Of a stretch of 50,162 nt of DNA, positions 37,690 through 45,842 are shown one piece after another. A program made the translations under genes and the position numbers. This DNA is from Bdellovibrionales bacterium (GTDB lineage Bacteria; Bdellovibrionota; Bdellovibrionia; Bdellovibrionales; JAMPXM01). Each line of letters begins with the position of its first letter. The first letter of the stretch is position 1. The stretch spans positions 1 through 50,162 of the forward strand of contig JADJOF010000009.1 of assembly GCA_016713885.1 (NCBI GenBank). The letters are read 5' to 3'. Under the pieces are notes generated by a model. It was not told the DNA's origin. It made no database searches and saw nothing but the letters and a program-made list of their open reading frames with translations.

Positions 37690-38117
37690 TGGCCCACTCT
37701 TTCAATAATCAATTTAATTCCCGCTGTCTTCACAACCCGTACACGATCGCCGACAGCGATCGCCGAACTCCCCGAATTCACGACTGTCCAAGGAGCCCCC
37801 TGGTAGATCATCGCACCTTCCGCACCGATCGCAAGTTCGCGATCGGCACTAAACTCCGACTTTTCATCTACCGAAAAGTCAGCGGCGGGGCGCGCCGCTA
37901 AACGTGCTCGAATCCACTTGCGTCCCACGGCCAAGCCGAGCAGACCCAGAAGACCAAAGACGATCAGCTGCACCTCATTTGGCATCGGCACGATTGCAAC
38001 GGCCACAGCCATAATCAGCGCCGCTACCGCAAAAAACACGAGCACAAAACTGGTTGTTAAAATCTCGCCGGCAAAGAGGATCGCCGAGAGCGCCGCCCAC
38101 ATCCAAAAAGGATTCAT
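37686..38117 (-). CDS. NfeD-like membrane protein
   Basis: A 143-residue protein (start 38117 with GAGG eight bases upstream; an ATG also lies at 38123). Four hydrophobic segments in the first 70 residues precede a soluble OB-fold (AIGAEGAMIYQGAPWTVVNSGSSAIAVGDRVRVV) typical of NfeD/YbbK proteins that partner Band-7 proteins. It is cotranscribed with the qmcA-like gene and the stops overlap. Confidence 0.9.
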   Translation of the reverse strand: MNPFWMWAALSAILFAGEILTTSFVLVFFAVAALIMAVAVAIVPMPNEVQLIVFGLLGLLGLAVGRKWIRARLAARPAADFSVDEKSEFSADRELAIGAEGAMIYQGAPWTVVNSGSSAIAVGDRVRVVKTAGIKLIIERVGQ

Positions 38118-38175
38118 TTCCATATCCTCGATTGGACGCTAGACGGCGGTTTTCGTCATCAAAAACGAACATCGA

Positions 38176-39285
38176 TCAGACCCGACAATCGACCAGGATG
38201 TCGGGCCTCAAAGAAACACTGATAGAATTCAGTCGACGAAGGCCGAGTTCATAAGCAGGCAAGCGTGGCATCTCTTGCTTTGGAAACTCGCCGGTCAGAC
38301 TGTTCAAGAATGCAACGATCGATTTGATCTCGCTTTTCGAGAGGTCTTTACCGAGCTGCACTTTGCCCATCACGCGGACCGCTTCGCTTAAGTCAGCCAC
38401 AGCACCGTTATGAAAGTACGGCGCGGTCAGCGCGATGTTGCGCAAAGTGGGAACGCGCCATGTGTTCTTATCGCCTTCATTCTTTGTCACATCAAAGCGC
38501 CCCAGGTCTTTCGAAAAACCATAGGTCTTTTCAATATTCGCGTCCGGCATCAACGGGAACTTCTGATAAAATCCCGTACCGATCGGCATTTTCGGTCCAG
38601 AGAAATGAGCACCGCTATGACAAGCAACACAGCCTGTCTTTTGGAAAGTCTCCCAACCTTTTTTTGCGTCAGCAGAAAGAGCCTTCACATCACCCGCGTT
38701 GAAGCGATCAAAAGGAGAATTTTCCGTCACGAGCGTGCGCTCGTAGGCCGCAATCGCCTTTGCGACTTTGTCGATCGTAATAGCATCCTTGGCTGATGCT
38801 TTACCGCCAAATACTTTGGCAAACGAATCGCGGTAGCCGTCAATCTTCTGTAGGCGCGCGACGGCCATCGAGTGATCCTTCATTCCCATTTCAATCGGAT
38901 TCGTCACGGGCCCTTTTGCCTGATCTTCGAGGAGATTGGCCCGACCATCCCAAAACTGAACGCTGTGAAAGGCCGAATTCCAAACGGTCGGAGAATTTCG
39001 GCCACCCAGTTGCCCCTTCACTCCAGTCGACGTGCGGACCGAGTCCTCGCCACCCGCCATAACGTTATGGCATGAGTTGCACGACACGGTTCCGGTCGAC
39101 GACAGGCGAGGATCAAAGAAAAGCTGACGGCCAAGATCGATTTTCTCCTGAAGCCCCGGTCCCGACATCAAATTGTCGGCCGGCACATGCATATCAGATT
39201 TACTCAGAATATAGGTTTTGTCCTGAGCTTGAGCCAAGCCGACACTCAAACCCACAACCGCAGCTACGATCAAAATCATCTTCAT
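38176..39285 (-). CDS. ccpA: Di-heme cytochrome c peroxidase
   Basis: A 369-residue periplasmic enzyme with a signal peptide (ending LAQAQ) and two c-type haem sites, CNSCH (69-73) and CVACH (219-223). The LGRQLFFDPRLSSTGTVSC, NSPTVWNSAFHSVQFWDGRA and WRVPTLRNIALTAPYFHNG stretches are typical. It reduces hydrogen peroxide with electrons from cytochrome c. The last 20 residues (ELGLRRLNSISVS and on) are unlike the family and run into a hairpin at 38183-38212, so the true end may be near 38230. The start overlaps the MutS-like gene by four bases. Confidence 0.9.
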   Translation of the reverse strand: MKMILIVAAVVGLSVGLAQAQDKTYILSKSDMHVPADNLMSGPGLQEKIDLGRQLFFDPRLSSTGTVSCNSCHNVMAGGEDSVRTSTGVKGQLGGRNSPTVWNSAFHSVQFWDGRANLLEDQAKGPVTNPIEMGMKDHSMAVARLQKIDGYRDSFAKVFGGKASAKDAITIDKVAKAIAAYERTLVTENSPFDRFNAGDVKALSADAKKGWETFQKTGCVACHSGAHFSGPKMPIGTGFYQKFPLMPDANIEKTYGFSKDLGRFDVTKNEGDKNTWRVPTLRNIALTAPYFHNGAVADLSEAVRVMGKVQLGKDLSKSEIKSIVAFLNSLTGEFPKQEMPRLPAYELGLRRLNSISVSLRPDILVDCRV

Positions 39286-41060
39286 ATTTTCCCCTTTACC
39301 GGAAGTCCCGCGTTCACCATGACCTTAATGGCATTCGTCGATGGACACGGACCGGATTTGTACTCATAGGAGAATGTCATAACTCCATCGACGACATCAT
39401 CTCGAAAATGATGATTTCGCAAACCTTCGACGCTTCCCTCTAACGTGGAGAGATCCAAATCGTGAGTCGTCACCAGACCAAAGGCCCGAGTGCCCGCCAA
39501 TGCTCTTATCACAGCCTCGGCGCCGATGCGGCGCTCTCTATTGTTCGTGCCGCGAAAGATCTCGTCGATCAAATATAAACTCGTCATTCCGCTATCGCTT
39601 CCGGCCCGCTTCAAAATCTCCACCAGATCAGAGACTTCGGCGTAGAACGACGAAAACCCATCGGCCAACGAGTCGCTCGGACGAAGCGAGCTTTCTACAC
39701 GAATAGGTGCCAGCTTCAACGCCTCGGCCGGCACCTTCGCGCCTGCCTGTGCGATTATCACATTCATCCCAATCGATCGAAGAAAAGTACTTTTTCCCGC
39801 CATATTGGATCCGGTCACCAGATGGCAACGCTGGTCGCGCGCCAGCCGAATGTCATTCGCCACTCGCTTTTTCTTCGACAACAGCGGATGCACGACACCC
39901 CGACCATCAATTCCAAAACTGGTATCAGCTGTAAACTCAGGCCATGAGACACCATGCGCTCGATTCCACTCGGCCAATGCGCAATCCACTTCAAGCTCCG
40001 CAAGAGCCGCAGTCCAATCACCGATGCGATGCTCAAGATCGCGTCGCGCAAGCTCCATGCGAATCGCCCAAAAGAAATCCCATGGAGCTGCAACGTTAAT
40101 CAATATCGCAACCAACGGATTCTGCCGAACACCAAGTGCGCCGGCCGCCCGCTCAACGCGAGCCAACACCGGAAGCGGGCCCGCATCACCCATCAACGCG
40201 CCAGTGCCGCCAGCCATGTCCGCGCCCGGCACCGCCTGCAGCCTCGTCACCAGTTCCTTCATCACCCGAAGACTTCGACCGAGCTGCATGGCTCGCGGAT
40301 AGGCCGCGAGCAAATCCAAATCTCGAGCAAATAACACGTAGGCGCCAAGCCATGCGATCAAGGCCAACGTCGCCAGCCATTTCACACCCAAGGGAAAAGC
40401 GAGAATCAACACAATCTGAATCGCGAGAATGATCGAAAATCGAATATAAAGTCCACGCGCTGGAAGAGTGGAAAGCGCCTTTGCTGCCAGTGTCTGCAGT
40501 TCCTCGGTACTGACCACGGCCTCCAATGTCGATGACCGTCGCAATAGCGCACGCCGCAACACCCGCGATCGCTCCCAAAACTTCACGCGCTGCTGGCGCG
40601 CCTGAACAACACCGAGCTCTGGCGGCGGCTCGACAAGCCTGCGGACAAAGCGACGATACCCCTCGCTCGTAATAAAAAATGGGAACAAAGAAACAAAACC
40701 ACTCGCGCCTAAAATGTCGAGATCGCGGACCAGGTGCGAATCCTTAAACTCCGAATCTGAAAAGACCAGGTGCCCGGAGCGCGGCACTAAAGCCTCCAAT
40801 GCCTCCAGCTGCCCTTCCAAAACAACACGCCCGCGCCAAATCTTCAGACGATCTTTCAAACGTTGATGCACAACGATCAAAACAACAAAGGCCACGATCG
40901 CTGCCGAAGCCAGCATCGTCCAGATGGAAGGAGCGGCCGGCCGTGAAGCCATGAATGCGGAAAACGCGATCGCCACAAAGACGCCGGCACGAATCCCTCT
41001 CAACTTCTGATCGATCTTTTCAACGCGAGACAGAGAAAACTGGAGATGACGAGAGCTCAT
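39282..41060 (-). CDS. Membrane-anchored MutS-family ATPase
   Basis: A 592-residue protein with hydrophobic segments near residues 26-40, 46-65, 207-225 and 228-245, followed by a MutS core and ATPase (Walker A GSNMAGKST 417-425; Walker B YLIDEIFRGTNNRERR near 496-511; switch TTHD). It lacks the MutS mismatch-recognition domain with Phe-x-Glu. Membrane MutS homologues of unknown role occur in several bacteria. Its genetic partners here are CcpA and a methyltransferase, with ATGA overlap to ccpA. Confidence 0.88.
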   Translation of the reverse strand: MSSRHLQFSLSRVEKIDQKLRGIRAGVFVAIAFSAFMASRPAAPSIWTMLASAAIVAFVVLIVVHQRLKDRLKIWRGRVVLEGQLEALEALVPRSGHLVFSDSEFKDSHLVRDLDILGASGFVSLFPFFITSEGYRRFVRRLVEPPPELGVVQARQQRVKFWERSRVLRRALLRRSSTLEAVVSTEELQTLAAKALSTLPARGLYIRFSIILAIQIVLILAFPLGVKWLATLALIAWLGAYVLFARDLDLLAAYPRAMQLGRSLRVMKELVTRLQAVPGADMAGGTGALMGDAGPLPVLARVERAAGALGVRQNPLVAILINVAAPWDFFWAIRMELARRDLEHRIGDWTAALAELEVDCALAEWNRAHGVSWPEFTADTSFGIDGRGVVHPLLSKKKRVANDIRLARDQRCHLVTGSNMAGKSTFLRSIGMNVIIAQAGAKVPAEALKLAPIRVESSLRPSDSLADGFSSFYAEVSDLVEILKRAGSDSGMTSLYLIDEIFRGTNNRERRIGAEAVIRALAGTRAFGLVTTHDLDLSTLEGSVEGLRNHHFRDDVVDGVMTFSYEYKSGPCPSTNAIKVMVNAGLPVKGKI

Positions 41061-41072
41061 CTGATGAGTGAA

Positions 41073-41747
41073 TCACACTCGGCGGAGTTCGCAAGTGTTG
41101 ACGCCATAAAGCCCTTTCGTCGACAGACTCCAACCTCGGCTCCGAGCATCGTCAAGAAAACCAGACCAATAGCCCCGGCCCGGATCGGCAACCAGCGCAA
41201 GCCCACCGGGAGCCACGACTCGATCCAGAAAATTCAAAAGCGTCTGCGGCTGAACTTTGTCATACAACACGTCGCTCGCCAGCACGAGATCCCAACACTC
41301 CGCCCCCGCCCACTTCGACCAGTCCGCCAAAATACACGGCAGCGTCTCCAGCCCATTCTCGCGACAGTTGCGATCAAGAAACACAGGTACATCGGGATGT
41401 ATATCCATTGCCGTCGGACGCAATCCCAGTTTTGCAAGAACCAGCGACGGTAGAGCCAATCCACAACCGACTTCGAGTACGCTTGAGCCCGCGACGACAC
41501 GATCGCGCAGCTCAACAGCCATTTCGGCCAAGACACGACCGGCCGGCCATAGTATCCCAAAATAGGGGCACATCTCCTCAAAGAGCTCTTGTTGCCCCCG
41601 CTCGAGGTACATCTTAAAGAGACCGTCGATCGTCGCATCGATATCGGCCAGCATTTCAAAACGCAGTTCGACCTGTTTTGGTTCTGTACCAAAAACCATC
41701 GCTTCATACTTCGTTTCGTATGGAAACCCAGAGCTCGATTGAATCAA
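41073..41747 (-). CDS. Lysine-methyltransferase-like (METTL21 type) SAM enzyme
   Basis: A 224-residue cytoplasmic protein. It has PYFGILWPAGRVLAEMAVE before SAM motif I (VLEVGCGLALPSLVLAKLG), motif II (TAMDIHPD) and WDLVLASDVLYD, as in the METTL21/family-16 protein lysine methyltransferases. The target is unknown. Its start overlaps the barrel gene stop (ATGA at 41744), and it precedes the MutS-like gene by 12 bases. Confidence 0.85.
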   Translation of the reverse strand: MIQSSSGFPYETKYEAMVFGTEPKQVELRFEMLADIDATIDGLFKMYLERGQQELFEEMCPYFGILWPAGRVLAEMAVELRDRVVAGSSVLEVGCGLALPSLVLAKLGLRPTAMDIHPDVPVFLDRNCRENGLETLPCILADWSKWAGAECWDLVLASDVLYDKVQPQTLLNFLDRVVAPGGLALVADPGRGYWSGFLDDARSRGWSLSTKGLYGVNTCELRRV

Positions 41748-42217
41748 AAATAGACCCGAGCACCGATGCCAAAATCCAAATCCGCACTGGTCGCCGGAAC
41801 CAAATTCATGACCAATGCAATCTCGGCAAAGACCTCGATGGCTTTTTGGTTGAAGTTCGTCTCAATTCCAACCGGAAGACGTGGACCGATTTTTGTCTTC
41901 GCCGCCTCGTTGTTTTTCGAATTCACAAAAAGCATTCGGCCACCAATGCCGTACAACATTGAAAACGGAACTGTTTCCACATGAAACAGGCCGCGACGGT
42001 GCCACAGATAGTCGGCATGAAACTCCAAGCCCGTCTCTGAGCCGAAGTTCCAAGCCAAAGCAGCATCAATCGATCGCTCCGCACTTTTATAGTAGTTCGC
42101 GCTGATTCCAGTCGGATCACCCAAAACCAATCCGATACCAAACGGCCCCGGTGCATCCGCCCGACTCTCAGCAGCTGACAAAATCACCACGGCAAAAACC
42201 AAAAGCAGTTTTCTCAT
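41744..42217 (-). CDS. Small outer-membrane beta-barrel protein
   Basis: A 157-residue product (start 42217, with GAGGA nine bases before) with a signal peptide ending ESRA and an eight-strand-like barrel pattern (GIGLVLGDPTGISANYY, AALAWNFGSETGLEFHADYLWH, SADLDFGIGARVYF). It ends in Phe. Family unknown; it is coupled to the methyltransferase downstream. A longer in-frame ATG at 42232 lies next to the end of the PAP2 gene. Confidence 0.8.
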   Translation of the reverse strand: MRKLLLVFAVVILSAAESRADAPGPFGIGLVLGDPTGISANYYKSAERSIDAALAWNFGSETGLEFHADYLWHRRGLFHVETVPFSMLYGIGGRMLFVNSKNNEAAKTKIGPRLPVGIETNFNQKAIEVFAEIALVMNLVPATSADLDFGIGARVYF

Positions 42218-42235
42218 TTCGCTCGTCCTCATCGC

Positions 42236-42913
42236 TCAAGATCGCTCAAGTTTCACCAAGCGAAACGCCAGTACGGTGCCCAACACACCGACAAACGCAC
42301 CGATGAGCGTATCGCTCAGCCAGTGATTCAGCGTCACAACTCGGGTCATGGCAATCGTAGCAGCAACTGCGAACCAGCTCCACTGCCACGCGCGCTGCTT
42401 GGGGCCAAGCAAGACCATCGTCGCTGCCACCGTAAACGCCACTTGCGAATGCCCCGACGGAAGCGAATGCCACTCATAGTTGGAGTTCACAAAATCAAAC
42501 CGCGTTGCCTCCAGATGGAGGTCCGCATATGGCCGCTGGCGCCCCACAAGATGCTTGAGGACCTGAACCAGCAAACCGCTGAGCGTCAGCGCCGCAAGCG
42601 CATAAACGGATTGATTTCGTAACAGCCGACGCCGCAGAACCAGCCCCAATACGAACCCTAGACCGGCTAGACCAAAGTAAATGTCCGCTTTTCCGAGCTC
42701 TGTCACGCGGACCGCTAAAAGATGAAGCGGTCCACCGAAAAGTGGCTTGAAGTGCCGAGCCAGCGGTCGGTCCAGGTAAAAAGCCAACCATGACAGCGGC
42801 GATAGAGTCAGCAGCAGCATCCCCAAAAATCGCGCACTCGCCGCCCAACTGCGCACCGCCGCATTCAAACTCAAATCAACCAGCCAACGACGAGCATTCT
42901 CAGCATGAACCAT
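42236..42913 (-). CDS. PAP2 family membrane phosphatase
   Basis: A 225-residue inner-membrane enzyme with six hydrophobic segments. The active site motifs are KHLVGRQRPY (KxxxxxxRP), PSGHS and TRVVTLNHWLSD (SRxxxxxHxxxD). It dephosphorylates undecaprenyl-pyrophosphate, phosphatidate or glucose-6-phosphate-like substrates. It is first in the minus-strand set that leads to the barrel, methyltransferase and MutS genes. Confidence 0.9.
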   Translation of the reverse strand: MVHAENARRWLVDLSLNAAVRSWAASARFLGMLLLTLSPLSWLAFYLDRPLARHFKPLFGGPLHLLAVRVTELGKADIYFGLAGLGFVLGLVLRRRLLRNQSVYALAALTLSGLLVQVLKHLVGRQRPYADLHLEATRFDFVNSNYEWHSLPSGHSQVAFTVAATMVLLGPKQRAWQWSWFAVAATIAMTRVVTLNHWLSDTLIGAFVGVLGTVLAFRLVKLERS

Positions 42914-43054
42914 TGCGCATCAAGATTAGTCCTCACCGAGGGTGAAAGCCACTCAATAGTGCCGCCCTGGGGCCGGGCCAAACCAACAAAGGCCGTCTCC
43001 ACCTAAGAAATCTTGTATTCTCTTGGCCCCCTGCCACCGGTAATGATCGCAGTT

Positions 43055-43429
43055 ATGGCAAAAATTCTTTTAATCGATGACGAAGAAGAACTCCTCGATC
43101 TCTTTCACGAGGTCCTACAAAATGTCGGGCACTCAGTCTGTAAAACAAGGTGTTGGGACGACGCCGGTCATCTCTTCGACGACGGCATCAAAGTCGACCT
43201 CATCGTCGGCGACGTTTACACACTTGGACACGATGCTTTTACATTCATCAGAAGTCGCGTTCACGCGCAACACGACTTGCCGCCAGCGATTCTCATTACT
43301 GGCAGCTGCTCCGACGACGATCTTCAGCACGCCTCAACTCTTGCCTATGCAGTTCTATCTAAACCGTTCTCCAACCACGTCCTCATCGAGGAAGTCTCGC
43401 GCTGTCTTGCCCATCGCAAAATAAGCTGA
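43055..43429 (+). CDS. Single-domain response regulator
   Basis: A 124-residue receiver domain (ATG at 43055; ATG 43043 or TTG 43013 in frame). Metal-binding Asp8/Asp9, phosphoacceptor Asp53 in LIVGDVYTLGHD, Thr82 and Lys103 are present, so it is phosphorylatable. It has no output domain and no kinase nearby. It is convergent with the Hsp20 gene across the hairpin at 43424-43451. Confidence 0.85.
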   Translation: MAKILLIDDEEELLDLFHEVLQNVGHSVCKTRCWDDAGHLFDDGIKVDLIVGDVYTLGHDAFTFIRSRVHAQHDLPPAILITGSCSDDDLQHASTLAYAVLSKPFSNHVLIEEVSRCLAHRKIS

Positions 43430-43451
43430 GGTCCCATCCGGGCCCTCAGCT
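43424..43451. terminator. GC-rich hairpin between convergent genes
   Basis: AGCTGAGG (43424-43431) pairs with CCTCAGCT (43444-43451); an inner CCC/GGG extends the stem past one mismatch. It overlaps the response regulator stop. No T-run, so a weak or Rho-aided terminator. Confidence 0.55.
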
Positions 43452-43459
43452 CGGAACGG

Positions 43460-43936
43460 TTACTGCTCGGCCCGTGTCTGCCCAACTAAGCGCGAGAAAA
43501 ACCCGCCCTTACCAGAACCAATTTCTATCGATCTCGGTTTCTTCGCTTCAGCCTTCGGCAACGCAACATGCAGGACGCCGTCTTCCATATTGGCCTCAAG
43601 CTTGGCCATGTCGATCGTCTCAGGCATCATAAACTGACGTGAAAATCGACCGGTCACTCGCTCGTACCGGCGGAAGCCACCCTCAACTGAGTCGCGTTCG
43701 CTTTTTCGCTCGCCGGTGATCGAGAGTGTTCGCCCGTTCACATCAACTTTGACGTCTTCCCGTTTAACTCCTGGTAAATCAACTCGAACCAAAAAGGCAT
43801 CATCTGTCTCTTCGACGTCGACCCTCGGAGCAAACTCGGTACGATCAAGAGTGCGGTCAGCGTACGCACGACTCGGAGCAAACGCCGACTCAAAGAACTG
43901 ATCAAACTCATTCATTAACCCAAGTGTGTTTCTCAT
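43460..43936 (-). CDS. Small heat-shock protein Hsp20
   Basis: A 158-residue alpha-crystallin-type chaperone holding unfolded proteins. It has FAPRVDVEETDDAFLVRVDLPGVKREDVKVDVNGRTLSITGERK and a C-terminal VALPKAEAKKPRSIEIG, with the GVLHVALPK strand. It starts MRNTLGLMNEFDQFF. A ribosome site TGGAGGAA precedes the ATG. A 37-bp interrupted inverted repeat lies about 50 bases upstream. Confidence 0.94.
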   Translation of the reverse strand: MRNTLGLMNEFDQFFESAFAPSRAYADRTLDRTEFAPRVDVEETDDAFLVRVDLPGVKREDVKVDVNGRTLSITGERKSERDSVEGGFRRYERVTGRFSRQFMMPETIDMAKLEANMEDGVLHVALPKAEAKKPRSIEIGSGKGGFFSRLVGQTRAEQ

Positions 43937-43985
43937 CGTTTATTCCTCCATTTCACAGTTCTAAAATGAGAAGAGATAAGACGCG

Positions 43986-44022
43986 GTCAAGCTGACCAAA
44001 GTGAAAATTTGGTCGCCTTGAC
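43986..44022. promoter_or_regulatory. Interrupted inverted repeat upstream of hsp20
   Basis: GTCAAG and GACCAAA are mirrored by TTTGGTC and CTTGAC with a 2x2 internal mismatch and a seven-base centre. It could be an operator for a heat-shock repressor or a leader hairpin. It does not match CIRCE. Confidence 0.5.
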
Positions 44023-44044
44023 AAGAACGGTTTTGAACTCAAAT

Positions 44045-44458
44045 TTATTTCTTAAACAGAAGCGCCGTCATCGCGACGACGTACAACGTCACCGGCCAAT
44101 AGTGCAGCGCTGATCGAATCCAAAATCGCGCATGTGCTCCGATATGTTTCCACAGCATGTGCCCGGTAACGACACCAAGACCCAAGGCCAAAAAGAATCC
44201 GGGAAACGTAAACAAGGCTCGCTGTTGCTCGGGGATACTCTTCGCAAAAACTGCCATCGCGGCCATGTAGGCTGCAAAAAACAAAGCCGATAGAACAAAT
44301 ACCACAAATCGTCCGCCGGAGGCGCGAATGCGAAACTCGGTCGACAACTCGTTTTTCAATAACAGACTATCCTCGTAGAAAAAAAGCTCGTCATCCGACA
44401 TTTCCCGAAGAACCTTTTCTGGTAACGGTCCCTCTGGGCTTTTCAACCATGGGTTCAT
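44045..44458 (-). CDS. Small membrane protein, unknown function
   Basis: A 137-residue protein: about 45 charged N-terminal residues (acidic DDELFFYED), then three hydrophobic segments. No family recognised. The upstream gene overlaps it by four bases (ATGA at 44455-44458), and the two are certainly cotranscribed. Confidence 0.65.
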   Translation of the reverse strand: MNPWLKSPEGPLPEKVLREMSDDELFFYEDSLLLKNELSTEFRIRASGGRFVVFVLSALFFAAYMAAMAVFAKSIPEQQRALFTFPGFFLALGLGVVTGHMLWKHIGAHARFWIRSALHYWPVTLYVVAMTALLFKK

Positions 44459-45231
44459 CGCGTCCCACCACTTCGCACACAGAGCACCGCGTGCCGGTCT
44501 TGAGCCGACGATGAGACGAAAACCTGAGGCCCCTTAAACGCACCCGGATCCACCTGTGCCGCCCGTGTCCCGGGAGTCATCCAAATGTAGAACGCTCGAT
44601 CCGCCGAGATCTCCGCCTGAGCCGTGCCCGCATAGAGTCCCCAATCCAGACCTTGTTTCGAACAAAACGCCTCTGCCTCTGAAAGCGTTAGTTGAGTCAG
44701 CTGACCTGCTTCATTCGTTGCAAACATCCAGTCCGCTCCTGACGTTTTCCGAAGCCGAACAGCAAGCGGACGCCTCTGCAGACGTTCATTGACTCCCGCA
44801 CGCCACTCTTCAAATCGCTGTGGGATAACGGTCGACCAATTGAAATACTTCACACCGACCACAGTCACGGCAATCAATATCGCCGCCAAGAGGGGCAGTA
44901 TAAAATCAAAAGTCAGATCAACGGCCCGTCGAATTTTCAATAGGACCCAATCGGCCAACTCCACCGCCAAGAATGCCGAAAGGCCGCCCAAAACCAAGCT
45001 GATCACCATTGGTGCCTTAATTAATTTTGTCAGCGCCGCAAAAGGTGCCGCGCAGATCATCAGACAAATAAACGTAACGATCAGCTGCATGATCGAATCG
45101 CGCGAAACCATCGACGCGCGCCGACCGGTCAGTCGCGGGACAGGCTGCAGTCGGCTATAGAACGAAAGAATCCGTTGAATTCGTTTTTCACGAAAATAAG
45201 CCCTTACCTTCTGGTCCCAGACAACGGTCAT
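44455..45231 (-). CDS. Membrane protein, unknown function
   Basis: A 258-residue protein. A basic N-terminus (KVRAYFREKRIQR) precedes three to four hydrophobic segments (about 47-140), followed by a soluble C-terminal part, ending with cysteines (AFCSK, LCVRSGG). No known family. It is paired with the 137-aa membrane protein, so they may form a complex. Divergent from the RRM gene. Confidence 0.65.
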   Translation of the reverse strand: MTVVWDQKVRAYFREKRIQRILSFYSRLQPVPRLTGRRASMVSRDSIMQLIVTFICLMICAAPFAALTKLIKAPMVISLVLGGLSAFLAVELADWVLLKIRRAVDLTFDFILPLLAAILIAVTVVGVKYFNWSTVIPQRFEEWRAGVNERLQRRPLAVRLRKTSGADWMFATNEAGQLTQLTLSEAEAFCSKQGLDWGLYAGTAQAEISADRAFYIWMTPGTRAAQVDPGAFKGPQVFVSSSAQDRHAVLCVRSGGTR

Positions 45232-45361
45232 GATTAGAAAATTATAATGATATCAGAGAGTTGAGTACCGCCTTAATCAAATCTAGACCGAAGGGTCTTG
45301 GAAACCGACATGAGCCGTGCTACGTTGCCACTATGTTAAGCATTGCCGTTTGCGAGTCGAA

Positions 45362-45413
45362 GGAACATAGGGTTCCAGACCTCCAAAGTGGCCCCCAAGC
45401 CTTGAGGAGGTCT
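45362..45413 (+). promoter_or_regulatory. Leader hairpins covering the RRM gene ribosome site
   Basis: GGAAC/GTTCC (45362-45366, 45372-45376) makes a small hairpin. Next, AGACCTCC (45377-45384) is exactly complementary to GGAGGTCT (45406-45413), which holds the ribosome binding site four bases before the ATG at 45415. An inner GGC/GCC supports the stem. Folding would hide the start region; this suggests temperature- or protein-controlled translation. Confidence 0.65.
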
Positions 45414-45414
45414 T

Positions 45415-45765
45415 ATGGGTAAGAAGCTGTATGTAGGAAATCTTCCATATTCAACAACGGAAGAAGATCTGACCAATCAGTTCGCCGAGTGCGGAACTGT
45501 TTCGAGCGTCAAGATCATCACCGACCGCGAAACTGGCCGCAGCAAAGGCTTTGCGTTTGTTGAAATGAGCACAGACCAAGAGGCGGCGGCGGCAATCTCT
45601 AAGTTCAACGGCATGATGGCGGGCAGCCGCGCGATGACCGTGAGCGAAGCTCGTCCGATGGCTCCCCGTGAAGGCGGCGGTGGCGGCGGCGGTCGTGGTG
45701 GTGGCGGCTACGGCGGTGGCGGCTACGGCGGTGGCGGCGGTGGTCGCGGCGGCGGTCGTTGGTAG
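45415..45765 (+). CDS. Glycine-rich RRM RNA-binding protein
   Basis: A 116-residue protein with one RRM (RNP2 LYVGNL, RNP1 KGFAFVEM) followed by a Gly/Arg-rich tail (GGGGYGGGGYGG repeats with RGG). Bacterial RRM proteins of this kind bind single-stranded RNA and often respond to cold. The leader hairpin that hides its ribosome site suggests self or thermal control. The unit ends at the terminator at 45781. Confidence 0.93.
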   Translation: MGKKLYVGNLPYSTTEEDLTNQFAECGTVSSVKIITDRETGRSKGFAFVEMSTDQEAAAAISKFNGMMAGSRAMTVSEARPMAPREGGGGGGGRGGGGYGGGGYGGGGGGRGGGRW

Positions 45766-45780
45766 TAGACACCAGCATAA

Positions 45781-45814
45781 AAAAGCCTCCGACATCGAAT
45801 GCTCGGAGGCTTTT
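45781..45814. terminator. Intrinsic terminator, bidirectional
   Basis: AAAAGCCTCCGA (45781-45792) pairs perfectly with TCGGAGGCTTTT (45803-45814) across a ten-base loop. It serves the convergent RRM and SlyD-like genes. Confidence 0.93.
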
Positions 45815-45842
45815 AACTGATCGACGGATCGTCGTTCAGGCG

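Noticed and set aside
45660..45765. Tandem repeat or low-complexity array of GGY codons
   Set aside because: It encodes the Gly-rich tail of the RRM protein and is common for this family.
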